Assembly (NCBI GenBank): GCA_000231825.2
Contig: JH720339.1
Coordinates: 53,890 to 117,889 of the forward strand
Source: Tetrahymena elliotti 4EA
Taxonomy: Eukaryota > Ciliophora > Oligohymenophorea > Hymenostomatida > Tetrahymenidae
DNA length: 64,000 nucleotides
Direction: 5' to 3'
The notes beneath the pieces are model-generated. The model worked only from the letters and a program-made list of their open reading frames with translations, was not told the DNA's origin and searched no databases. The translations under genes and the position numbers were made by a program. Shown piece after piece: positions 1 to 11,979 of the stretch; within the stretch, counting starts at the first letter, position 1, and each line of letters starts with the position of its first letter.

Positions 1-402
1 GAAGTATTAAGTAAGACAGGAAACTTTTGCATTAAAAACACAGATTGCAATGACTATTTTGAAACAACTGATAGTAAAATAAAGTGTGTTGAATAATGTC
101 AATCAGGTTACTCATATGATTAACTGAAGAACTGTGTTTTATGCTCTATTGGCATTCCTAGTGCTGATAAGTCAAAATGTGTAGATTCATGTGATAATCA
201 AGAAGTTCTAAGTAAGACAGGAAACTTTTGCATTAAAAAGAATTAATGCACAGATTATTTTGAAACTACAAATGATAAAATAAAATGCGTTGATTCATGC
301 AAAGAAGAATATAAAATTGATTAAACCAAAAATTGCACTAAATGTTTAATTGGAATCCCTAACTCTAATAAGTCAGAATGTGTTGAGTCATGTGGTGAAG
401 GT
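1..402 (+). repeat. Tandem ~201-bp coding repeat
   Basis: Two successive units of about 67 codons start at 1 and 202. The block around AGTAAGACAGGAAACTTTTG occurs at about 10 and again at about 211, followed both times by a TGCATTAAAAA stretch. The second copy has diverged more toward its 3' end. More copies may lie left of the window. Confidence 0.8.
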
Positions 403-2733
403 TAAATTCTAAGTTATTCAGGATTAAGTTGTATTTCTTTTAGTCGTTGTGATTCATTTATTGTTAAAAAAGATGGTATCAAATAATGTTTTTTATGCAA
501 TTAAAAAGGATAATATGTAGATTCAACTAAATAATGTAACACTTGTAAAGATTCATTTCCTTTTGTTTAAATAGATGACAAAACCTAAACAAAAATTTGT
601 GTTAAAATGTGTAAAGAAGGACTTTACATCAATTAGGATAATAATTGTGCTACATGCTTTAATGGTATACCAAATTCTGAATAATCAGCATGTGTAGAAT
701 AATGTGGGAAAGGAGAAATTTTAAACTATAGTGGATTAAGCTGTGTTTTAGAAACATAATGCATTTCCTTCACTTTATAAAATGGGAAGAAGAAATGTGT
801 TAAAGATTGTAATAACAAGAGCTAATTTATTGACTATAATAAATAATGTATTACTTGTCTTGGATAAAAAAAATTTGTAGAAGAGGATGAATTTTAAATA
901 AAAAATTGTGTAACAAGCTGTAAACAAGGTTTATATTTTGATTAAAACAATATCTGTACTCCTTGTTAAAATGGGTATCCGACTGTAGACTAGTCAAAAT
1001 GTGTATCTAAATGTGAAGAAGACTAAATTCTTGCTTAATCAACATACAATTCATTATTATATTGTAATTATTGCAGTAAAAATGAATTTATCTCCTCTGA
1101 TGGAAAAAAATGTGTATAAAGTTGTTAAAATGGAGAATTTATAAGTTTGTCAAAAAAATAATGTCTAATATCATGTCCAGAAAATTAATATGTTTCTAAC
1201 AATGGCCAAAATTGCATAAAATAATGTAACACATATGAATATAGTGATCAATTCAATAATCAGAAATAATGCAAATTCTGTCAAGATTTTTTACAATTGA
1301 ATAATCAGAATATAATTGAGTGTGTAAAATAATGTAATTAATAACAAATGATATATTAATTCATTCATAATAAATAAATTTATCAATAATGTGTAAATAA
1401 AGAATTCTGCTCAAACAAAAAAATATCTGCTTAAAACTAAAATATTTGCTCTGATACCTGTATATAACCAGAAGTTGAAAATCAATAAAATTCATGTATC
1501 TTAAATTGCCCTACAGACTTTTATTTGATTCCTGAAACTAATAAATGCACATAAAATTGTTAAGATTACATCTCTTCTGACAAAAAATTATGCGTATCTT
1601 CATGCTAATAATTATTAGAAGTGTATGATATAAATTCAGATAAAAACTGTACTAAATGCTCATAAAATGAATTTTATTCTTCAGTAAAATAAAAATGCAT
1701 AGAGATTTCAAAAGTAAGTTAAACAGAAATAGTAGATTAGGTTCAGGAAATTCTAAAATAAGAAATTAAAACTGCTTAAGCTTTGTAATAAATAAATTAA
1801 TAAATTAATTAATATACTACTTCATTATATGACCCAATTGTATAAAGCATATAAAGCAAATCTTCTAAAAGTACTGAAGAAATCAAATAAGTTGAAAATG
1901 CTTTGGAAGATATATTTTCAATTAATAATTCAATAAATAGCAATCTCTCTATTTCATAAAGCAAAGAATCTATAGTAACAGGATCATAATAATTAAAAGT
2001 TTTAGGATAACAAAGTCAGCCAGGGTTTAAATTTAATCAATAACTCAGCTCATCAGATATTTAAAATGGAAAAAGACCTTCATTATTATAAAAAGACACT
2101 AGTTAAAATTCTTCTTATTAGCCATAATTTTTATAAGTTGCTTTTATTAGCACCAACATTTATTGTAAATAAGATACTTGTACTCAGAATCAACCTCTCT
2201 TCAGACTTAAATTAAATCAAATTTAATCATAATCTAGAATCCTTGAATAATAGCAAAACTTTTAATTGATATATGATGTAAAGCCTAGCTAAGATCCTAA
2301 TAAGTTAATATGTTAAAACTATAATTAGAAGGGAGACTTAACTTGGAGTTTAGGAGAGCAAATAAATTCTTAAATAGCATGCAACATATCATATTCTTCA
2401 TCAATTTTTTATGATGAATAATGCATATATGTTGATAAAAAATATTGTGAAGCCTCAAATGATGAAGATGATGAAGGATTATCAGGCGTTGAAATATTTG
2501 GTATTGCTATTTCTTGTTTTGCTTTTGTAGGCCTAACAAGTGTATGCATTGTCAGTTATATTAGGCATAAATAAAACTCAAAAAGACCTATCTCTAAAAA
2601 TTAGCATAAAATTTTATAAACAAATAACCAAATGACAGAATAAGCAGAATTAGCTAAACAGGAAGAAATGGATAAAAAAATGTATGAAGTAAAAGAAGAA
2701 GCAATTGTTGTAGATTAAATTTTTTTAGAATGA
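1..2733 (+). CDS. Cys-rich single-pass surface protein, 5'-truncated
   Basis: The frame is open from base 1 to TGA at 2731-2733 (910 residues visible) when TAA/TAG are Gln; no intron is needed. The first ~560 residues are furin/EGF-like cysteine repeats with recurring C-x2-C pairs and a repeated phrase (VLSKTGNFC, then ILSYSGLSC, ILNYSGLSC). A Gln/Ser-rich linker follows, then a second Cys-containing region (about residues 715-820), an acidic stretch, one hydrophobic segment at about residues 832-854 (FGIAISCFAFVGLTSVCIV), and a ~55-residue charged cytoplasmic tail. This is the architecture of the large ciliate families of Cys-rich type I membrane proteins; ligand and function are unknown. 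The signal peptide would lie left of the window. The first two repeats are nearly identical in DNA, so copy number may be evolving. I am confident it is a gene, not of its role. Confidence 0.9.
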
Positions 2734-5289
2734 AAAATTGAACAAAAAAAAAACTTTTTTATGTATTCTTACTTTATTTTTTGTCATTTTATTAATACAA
2801 TAGAATAACATGTTTTAAATATTTTAATATTTTCTCTAAATACAAAATAAAAAACAAAATGATTTTACTCCCCTTAATAACTGAATTAGATTTAATAAAT
2901 TAATTAAAATAAATTTAGTATTAAACTTTTTAAATAAAATTGAAATTAAAAAAAATTTTTTTTTTGAGTAATTCATTTTTTATGTAAGAATTATTTATTG
3001 TATTATTTCAAGAAATTTTTTATTAGAAAATTCTTTAAGCTAATTTCAAAAATATTTTCATAATTAAAAATTTTTCATTAAAGTTTTTGAAATAATAAAA
3101 CTAATTATTTTCGTTATTGATATTGTATTCAGATGTAAATATTTTTTTTTGCATATTTTTACCATAGGTCTTATTTTTAGTGTAGATTGAATGTGCTCAT
3201 ATTTATGAAATATTTATTAAAAACAAAACAATTAATTTCAAAAATATAAATCAACTTCATCAACAAATTTTATATCTAATAAAAATAATTAATATAATAT
3301 GAACTAAATTTTAACATGAAAATAAGATATCAATATGTCATATGAAATTTATATTCTTAGATCTGCAACCCTTTTTTTAATTTTAATGATATTTTTCATT
3401 TCCAATATTTAACATATTTTGCTTCTGATAATAATAAATACATATTAAAAGCACCCAAATTTAAGAAAAATCAATTTTAGATGAATATTTTTATCTTCTC
3501 TGAAATTTAAATTTTATTTATTAATTTTTATAAATATTTGAGGAAAAAAAAATCTAATCATAAAAAATATTTGTATAAAAATTAAAAAATTAGGAACAAT
3601 CAAAATAAGAAAATAAGAAGAAAAAAAAAATTCTTTTCTCCAAGATAATAAAAAATATCTTATTTATTTATGGATAAGCTTTTAACATATAAGTTTTTAA
3701 TAAACCCAAGATGGCATGTAGGACATTCTATCTTTATTGCGATCCAAAAGTATTACCTAGTTTTTATCTCAAAAATAAAAGCTTTCCATCAAATAATAAG
3801 AATCCAAATCATATATTAAAAGATATAATTAGTATTTTTTAAGTAGGAAAAGATAGAAGACTTCTCAAAAAGACAGCAGCAGATCAATTAAGCAAGATTA
3901 CTTATTTCAAATAGCAAATTTCTGAAATTTTGAACTAATGATTAAATGAAAAATACAAAAAATAAGATAATAAAAAATTATAATAAAATTAAATAAAAAT
4001 AAATTAAATAAATAAAAATAAATGAAAATAAATGAAAATATTAATAAATAAGAAACCAATCTTAAATTAAAAATAAAGAAAATTAAAATAAAAGAGCAAT
4101 AAAGAAAAAACAAGACAAATAAAAATTAAAAAATACAGATTTGCTTATCTCATAAAAGCTAAATAATTTTGAAAATTATCATAAATTAAATGATGAATTT
4201 TTTTTTCGCTACCTTTTCAAAAGTTGGTTTGAATTAGACATCATTAAATTTATTTAACTTGATAATTGATTTGATTATTTCATCAAAAGAAATTAAATCT
4301 TTTTGAAATTAAATGCTAAATACAATTTATTTCTTCTTTTCACCATTTTTACTTGATAAACTTAAACTTACATTGAAATTATGAAAAATGTGGGATTTAA
4401 CCAGGGAAATTTATTAGAATATTAAATATTTATTACTCGTATTTTCGTTTTATAATTATGAGTAAATAAAGCATGAAAAAGAAGAAGGTTTAAATTATTT
4501 TATAATTTTAGATCTTTAAAATTATTTGAAATTTTGATCCATTTAAATCTTTGTTTTTTCAAATTAGTTTTATTTGTTGCAATAGTGTTCATTAAAAACT
4601 TTGAATATGAATTTTAGCGTAGTTTGAGTGATTAAATATTTTAAGTTAAGAATTTGATTTGTAGATCGAAGAAAGATAAGTAAAACTGTAGTAGGACAAA
4701 CAAAAAAAGTTATGAAATTTAAATGAACAAATTTTATAAAAATAATTAGAAAGTGTTAAAAATATAAATAATATATCACATAGATTTTAGATTGTTCTGG
4801 TTGATTCAATAAATATAAAAGAATATTGCAAGAAGCTTTTAACTAAAATAAAAGTTTTTTTGGTTTTTTTTTTAAGAATAAAGTTGAGATACTACAAGTA
4901 ATAGGTATGAATGATAGTATGTACGAGTAAAATAGAAAGAATAATGAGAATATTTATATTTTTTTTTAGTTTAAATGGAGTTTTAGATTAAAGTTATTGA
5001 AGTTTTGAAAGGATGAAAGACTTGACCTATTTTTTACTATTCCAAAATTATAATTCTAGAAATGCATTTTTAATTCTAGGTTGATTATACTTTAAATGAT
5101 GAGTTTTTAAGAGAGTTATCTTTTTTGAAGAGGAGATTAGAAAATAGTAAAATTAGGTTTATTTAGAATGTATGAAAGATTGAAGTTTTTTGAAGGGAAA
5201 GTGTGAAGTTTTAGGATGAAAGTAGGAAGTTAAAGCATATTTGAAAGAGAGAGAGTGAGAAGATTATGATGAGTTTACACTCATTTGGG
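2734..5289. other. Intergenic, AT-rich; no gene recognised
   Basis: This lies between two convergent genes. Composition is mostly A/T runs with frequent TGA in all frames. A minus-strand frame near 3907-4113 is low-complexity Phe/Ile/Leu/Tyr and is not credible. From about 5121 to 5235 the + strand has essentially no C and is rich in G and A, next to the 3' end of the neighbouring gene. Confidence 0.6.
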
Positions 5290-6891
5290 TCATTTGCTCT
5301 ATTAAATTAAATCAAATTTGTCGCTCTCAGATTAGAGCTTTTCTGGATAGAATTTATTTAAAAAACCAAGTGTTTCCAAATAATAGCCAAAATACTCTTG
5401 TTAATTTTCTGATTAATCGGTTTTGCAATTTTTGCACGAACATTATTCTGATTAAGATTAGTTTTTTAGGCTACTATTAGTTTTTTTCTTTAATACCTTC
5501 TTTCCAAAAGTTGGAGAATTCTTTTTGCATATTTTTTTCTTGATTGAAAGTTCTTAAGAATTATTGCGCATTGATTTTAATTATTTTTAGTACTTAATTT
5601 TGATTTTAATATCAAAGACCAATAATTCATGATCTAAAGCCCTAGAGTTTATTTATTCAGATTAAGAGAGGCTAAACTTTTTTAGGGTTACAGTGATTGG
5701 CACTTGGAAGTTATCAGAGGTATATAAGGTTAAGCTGACCTTCTGACTTTTTTAAGATTCAGAGCATCGTCCACTAAATTCATTTAATTTTTCAACTTCT
5801 AAAGAATTGAGTTATAAATGACCTTATGAGTCAAACATTTCAATTAGACCTTTTCTCATCACTTGATTATAGAAGGTATTATCAGCTACTGAATCTTTGT
5901 AGAGAATCTTAATAAGTTTTGGAGAATAGATCATTTATTTTATTTCTTTAGAAAGGTTTTTTGGGTTGAAGGCTTTTAATTAAGCAAAAACAAAAGACTT
6001 GGTAGAACCATTTGCGTTTACAATATCTCTCATTATATTCTTAACTTTTTTAAGGGATTGTTAGTAATTTTCAAAAAAAACAGATTAATTAATCTAGCTT
6101 TGTAATTACTCTGTCAATTATTAAACTTCTAAACTTTTTTTAGAAGCAGATTCTAATATATTTTCAATCATTTAGATAAGATTATCAAATTTCTAGTTTT
6201 CATCTTCTCTCATTGAGTTAGAAGCTAACAACTTCTTCTCTTTAATTTATTAAATTATTCTGTAAGCTTCATCTATTTATGTTCCTTAGCTGTCTTCTTT
6301 TTATCCCAAAGAAACGTAAAAGCATCCGTTCTCTGATTAATCTTTTTCAATTTAAATACACTTCTTCCATACGTTTAATTAAGAATTACTGAAGTCAACT
6401 TAGTTACCAGTCTAGAGTTATACTAAGCTCTCTAACTGGCTAAATTCAATAAGAAAATCTCCAGGAATTAAATAGGCTTAAGAAGCAATTTAAAATAATG
6501 GATTAGAATAATTGACTTTAGTTTCTCCTGAAATTGTCATACATTCTGATTCAATTTCAATTTAATTGACTTTGTTGTAGCCGTACTAAGCAATTTCTAC
6601 TTCTCTGCTTGAATCTGAAGAGTAGTGAGATTAGTTTGAGGTAAAGTTGCTTCTTAAAGGAGACTCTGAGTCTGTGGAGTTTTAGTGATCTTGTTGTTAG
6701 ATTATGTTCTTTTAAGTATAGCAGCAAGATAATCCAGTATTAAAGTCTTCAGACATTTAAGCTATGCTGGTTTAAGAACAAGATTGTTTGGAATTATTTG
6801 AAAAATTGATATAAGAATCAAACTAATTGTATGTTTAGATGATATCTTAATTTTATTAGAAAAAGTAGTTTGTGTTGATTTAGTTGCTCAT
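5290..6891 (-). CDS. Orphan protein, 533 aa, single exon
   Basis: ATG at 6889-6891 and TGA at 5290-5292 bound an uninterrupted frame with ciliate codon use (many TAA/TAG Gln). I do not recognise the family. The N-terminal ~95 residues are Ser/Asn/Gln-rich and probably disordered. A globular-looking part (about residues 100-190) includes AYLIPGDFLIEFSQLESLV. A helical, probably coiled-coil stretch follows (about 200-290), then a mixed region (about 290-450) ending in LDHELLVFDIKIKIK. Near the C-terminus a basic Lys-rich segment precedes a small Cys cluster (CSCKNC). The Cys cluster recalls the tail of CXC/tesmin motifs, but the full motif is absent, so I make no functional call. No signal peptide or membrane segment is seen. 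It heads the minus-strand block that runs to 22745. Confidence 0.75.
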
Positions 6892-9188
6892 TTGATTTGA
6901 TTTATTTGCTTTTATTGTTATTTAGAAATTTGATTTTTTTTTTTAATTTATTGATTATATATGTACTCCTGTTTAGATTTTACCTTAAAAAGAAATGAAA
7001 ATTAAATAATAAATTTTTGATCACTGGACATTAATACATTTGCCAACTGCTTAATAGTAATCGCATGAATTTATTAGATTAATCAAGACAAATTAAGATT
7101 TCTTTGAAACATAAAGAGATCATGGGAATGATATAAAATATCTTTTAATAAAAAAACTTAAATTTATGATTCTATGGTAATCTTGAATAGAAAGACTAAC
7201 CTTAAAATTTTTTTTATCTTCCCTTTAATCAGTATTTAGGATATTTCGATAAGAATTTATTAAAGTAATATAACAAAAGAAAATTGCTACTTAAAAATAG
7301 ATATGAAGTCAATTAAAAATGCTATTCAAATTCAAGCCAGCTTTCATTAAATTTATAAAATATATATCAAATAATTTTGTTCGTTTTTTGTGTTTTCTAT
7401 GGTTATTTTTGTTAAATTTCTTGAGGATTTTATTACATTTTAATTTATAAATTCTAAAGAAAGAAGAAAGAAGTGTAATTTAAAATTAAATCTTCAGTAA
7501 TATAGTAATGCAATTAATCCGCTATTTATAGCAGCTGATGATTTGAGAATAGATGAAATTTTATATTCTAATATTTTAAAAGCTAAAATTCTTAACCTTT
7601 TACCATTTATTTTTATTAAAGAAAATACTAGAGTAAAGATTTCTTGATTGAAAATAATATAAAAAATACCTTGCTTTTATGAATTTACAGAAGCTGTTTT
7701 AAATTAAATGAATTATCATTTAGTTATAGTAATTCAGAGAAACTCTCTTTTTCTTCAGATAATAAATTACATTTTACCCCAAAATATTTGTGTTATAAAA
7801 TAAAATACACAAAATAACCATAATCCATTAAATTTTTTATTCTAAAAATAAATAATAATAAATAATAGAGGATAATAAGCTATTTTTCTTAATAATCAAA
7901 CAATTAATTGAAAGATATAAAATATACTATAGTGAATTACAAGATACTTTAATATTTGAGATTACAAGCAATAGTATTTAATAATTAGAGTAAACGTTTA
8001 ATATTTAGTGGATTTATCTGTTTTTAATATCTTTAAAAGCAAATAAATACAAAAATATTTCAGATTTTCTTAAAACTTTTTATTAAAAATTTTAAACAGC
8101 AATCCAAGATCAAATCTTGATTTTAAACAAAGGTAAATTTTTTTCATTTAATTTCACTTTACTGAATTAAAGATGTTTAAGAGTTTTGATGATATTATTC
8201 GTTATTGTAATTCCTTCTAAGGTTTTGTATTTGCTTTAAAATTTAAAGAAAATAAAACTTGATATTTCTAATATTATCAATAAAATTAACTAAGTTATTT
8301 AATACTGTAAATAATTTAGTTGTTATTCATGATAAAATTTTGATTATAAATTCCTTCATAATAATAATATTGTGCTATTTTAAGTCCTGAATTTAATTTC
8401 AGTTAGATTCCATATTAAATTTAATTCCCTTTCTTTAAAAAAGAATACATCAGCAAATCTACTTGTTATTATCTTAAATGATAAATTGATTTAATTTTTA
8501 AGATTACAAATTATTATATGTTTATACTTAATAAAATTATTCCAAAGTATTTATTTTTATATTAATTCAAGCAATAAATATAATTAATCAAACGAAATAA
8601 GTCTAAAAAGGGATTTCAAAATATAAAAATTGAACAAAAAACTTATTCAACTTTAAAACAGTTATTTAATAATTTTATTTTGTTGTTAATTATAATACGT
8701 CCACTGAGTAAATTTTAATTTAAAATAAGTACGGCTAACCATTTTACTGAAACAACTAAATTACCACAAAAATTAAATAATTATCTTTCTTTTGATAAAG
8801 AAATACTGGCAAATTAAAGTAATACTTTTGATGATTGTTTTTATTTTAAGCTTAAAAAATAAAAAATATTTATATTATATTATATTTTAAATTAAAAAAA
8901 TTATAATAAAAGAAATTAATTAGTATTTTTTATTTTATTTTGGAAAATTATATTTTTTGAAAAATCAATTTTAATATTGATTTACAAAAGTAAGTCAAAA
9001 TATGCAAATTAATAATTATAATCTATTAATTTTAAACAAATTTAATTACTATGTACTCTTAATCAGTTAATAATCATATTTTATTTTATTAATCTTTAAT
9101 TAGAAAATTTTTTAAAATCTATTGAGCCAATTTTGGTTACTAAATTTTATAATAAATTAATTTTAAGAATTAAAAGTATATGGAGTTA
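6892..9188. other. Intergenic, AT-rich; nothing recognised
   Basis: About 2.3 kb between two minus-strand genes, so it holds the promoter of 5290-6891 and the 3' flank of the DENN gene. Both strands show only short, low-complexity frames. No RNA gene or mobile-element signature was seen. Confidence 0.5.
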
Positions 9189-11165
9189 TCATTAATAGTC
9201 ATTTAATAATGAATTTCTTTGTTGCATAAATGAGCCTTCATAATTTTAAATACTTTAATATATTTATGTATCTTTGAATATTTTAAAGAAATTATTGTTT
9301 GTTTTTGAGAGAGCTTCTGGATTATAAGAAGTAGACCTATCCTTAAGTTATATCTCAGATAAGAATTAAGAACTTTAATTTAATTAAACACTCTTCTATC
9401 TAATAATAACAGGCTCAATAATATTATTTTAAAGAATTTAATAAAATATTAATAAAATTTAACTCGTTATTTCATATTCTTCTGGAGTAAATTCAAAATT
9501 AATGGTGTACTAGCTGAGTTGCTCTTCAAATTATTTTTAGAGTTTTTTATCTGTCTTTATTATTTCTGATATCCTACGCAGGAAGCTTTTTTCCTTGGTA
9601 TGAGGCTGCAATTTAATAAATAATTTTTTAAGTTAATCCTTATCTCTTTTAGTAATTATATCTCTTAAATCTTATATCTTTTTTTTGCTAGCTTCACTGG
9701 ATATTATTAATTTAAAGTCTAAATCTACTACATAAAAATCTTTTATTTATTTCTAACTAATTTTAACTTGATTTAAGAACCTGTCAACTCCTGAGTGAAT
9801 TCCAAAGATAACAGGAATAGGGATATCTTTTAAATTTTATGTTATAAATTATTGAGGTATACAATAGATGAATTAGCTCTAATATTCTAAAGGTTTAAGT
9901 AAATATTCTAACCCTATCATAAAAGAAGTGAGTAGTGTTAGATTTTAACTACAAATAAAAAGCTTTTATTCAGTCAACGCAATAATGAAAATATTAATAA
10001 GGATGTCAAGAGGTAGATATTTAAAGATGTTAACATATATCCACTTAGAGAGAGGGTTAGTTATATTGCTTAAGTGAAACTTACCAATTTAGAATTCACT
10101 ATCTGGACAACATTAAATCAATTAATCTCTATCTGGTCTTATCGCTTTCAAACTACAAAAAGCTTTAATTAATTAAGGATTTTAAAAAATATTTTTCTTC
10201 ACAAATTCATAATCATTTTGATGGAGCTTATCTTAATTAACAAAGTAGCATCTCTTATCTGAAACATATTCATGAAATTTAAAAAGAATAGCTTCAAAAA
10301 GCATTAACACTGGAAAAATTGTGCAGAAAACGTAAGCAACTTCAAAGAAAACAAATATTCTTATTTTTCTATATGATCCTTTATTGTTATTCTATTGATG
10401 AAACACTTCTTTAAATTCAATGTTATCATATTCGTGATAAACATAATTATCAATTTTTTAGCCAACAAAAAAAAGCTTCTTGCTTGAGTTACATTAGCCA
10501 ACCAACCCATTTATATAATAATTCTTACGATCAAAAATATTATTGTCCCTTTTGTTATTACAGAAAAAAAGTCCCTCTCTACGTAAATGAAAATCTGACT
10601 TCATCTTTAAACCTATTTTGCAACTATTTTTTACACGTGTACTTATTTCTTCAGGAATTTAATTTTCTCCATCACATACATATACCCAGTAAGTAACACC
10701 ATCTGGAAAAATAAATGAATTTCTTTCTATATTTTATTTGCATATTTTGCAATCTTCGCTTTCACAATAGCAATCATATTTGTTAGATTCACTTATGGTG
10801 CCTTGCTAAAAACCTAACTTAAAGTGAGTTTATGATTTAATAAGGCCCATCTATTAAAAAAAGCTTGTCTCATTTATTTTTAAATTTTGTAATATTTCAG
10901 CTAATTATTCCTAATTTGGACCTATTACATCAAATGACTCAAAAAGTTCTGCTTACTACATTTCTAGTTCTACACTAAGGAAAATACTTCTTTTTATTTG
11001 AATGAGAAATCTCCTACTTTTTGATACTTATTATAAATGAATTTTAATTAACCAAAATCTTAAGTTATTTTTGAGATAGCTAAATGTTATTATTTTAAGA
11101 ATATTAAGTTAATAATTTCTCTTATAATTACTTCGTGCTATTAAAAACTTAGATAATTTCTCCAT
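9189..11165 (-). CDS. DENN-domain protein (candidate Rab GEF)
   Basis: One exon, ATG at 11163-11165, TGA at 9189-9191, 658 aa. An in-frame TGA lies just upstream of this ATG, which supports the start. The tripartite DENN layout is visible. The uDENN-like part (about 100-165) contains FIFPDGVTYWVYVCDG. The cDENN core (about 255-470) has a hydrophobic helix VLMLFEAILFKF, the typical 'lower leaf' phrase LTEQKLFICSQNLTLLTSF, and the signature IPVIFGIHSGVD. The dDENN-like helical part (about 470-600) follows. DENN proteins act as guanine nucleotide exchange factors for Rab GTPases at membranes; the Rab partner cannot be read from sequence. A degenerate Cys patch (YDCYCESEDCKIC) sits before the uDENN. 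The assignment to DENN is strong; the subfamily is not determined. Confidence 0.85.
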
Positions 11166-11979
11166 TAAAATTATTCACTTACTTAAATTTATGCAATTTT
11201 CAATTCCATGGTAAGTTTGATAGAAAAATTTAATAGAATAATTTATGAAATATTATTATTAAATATTCATCTCCACCTTTTCACCCATAAAAAAATTAAT
11301 TAATAAATAAATACTGCAAGACAAAAGCAACTAATTAAAATTTGCAATTATTATGCCCTTGAATTATGAAGATTTGGGTATAATTTATAGTTCTCCTAAA
11401 TTGCAATTTTTTTCAAAGGTTTTTGTACTTTTTAAAAAATAAGTTAGTTATCGTTTTATCATTTATTTATTACATTCTAGCTTACTTTTTAAAATTAGAA
11501 TATAATTAAAAAGATGAAAAAAAATTAATTTTGATTTCTTGGCTTAATACATCGTCATAATTGAGTGATTTTAGATTCAGTTAAAAGTTAAATATTTTAT
11601 TTATGCTTGTAAATTTAAAAAAATTTTTTTAATTAGATTTGTTTAGTTCATTTATTAATTTTTTTGGTGTAAACTTTTTAAAGCATTAATTTTTTTTGCA
11701 AATTAAGTTATTTCTTGAGTTTTTTCTAAAAATTAAGATAATTAATTAATTTTTTTTTAGTAAAATAGTATCTAATTATGAAAGATAATGTTTAGTTTAT
11801 TTGAAAATTTAATTTAAAAAATTTCAATACTTTTTGTAAATTTTTATGAGGTGAATAATAAAATTTATTTAATAATTAATTTTAGAATAATTAAGATAAA
11901 TTAGATAATACTAAATTAAAAATTTTTAAACAAATGATGTATTGAACATATATTTAAATTAAATGCTTCTATCAACTAC
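11166..11979. other. Intergenic; promoter side of the DENN gene
   Basis: About 0.8 kb of A/T-rich DNA between two minus-strand genes. It contains the upstream region of the DENN gene and the 3' flank of the TMEM161-like gene. No further gene is supported. Confidence 0.5.

Noticed and set aside
3907..4113. Minus-strand ORF of 68 codons rich in Phe/Ile/Leu/Tyr
   Set aside because: Composition follows the A/T-rich background; no supporting context or codon bias.
5292..5470. CXC/tesmin domain in the 533-aa orphan protein
   Set aside because: Only a short CSCKNC cluster is present; the paired CXC repeats of the family are missing.
10484..10696. Plus-strand 70-codon ORF
   Set aside because: Antisense to the DENN gene, whose frame is continuous and recognisable.
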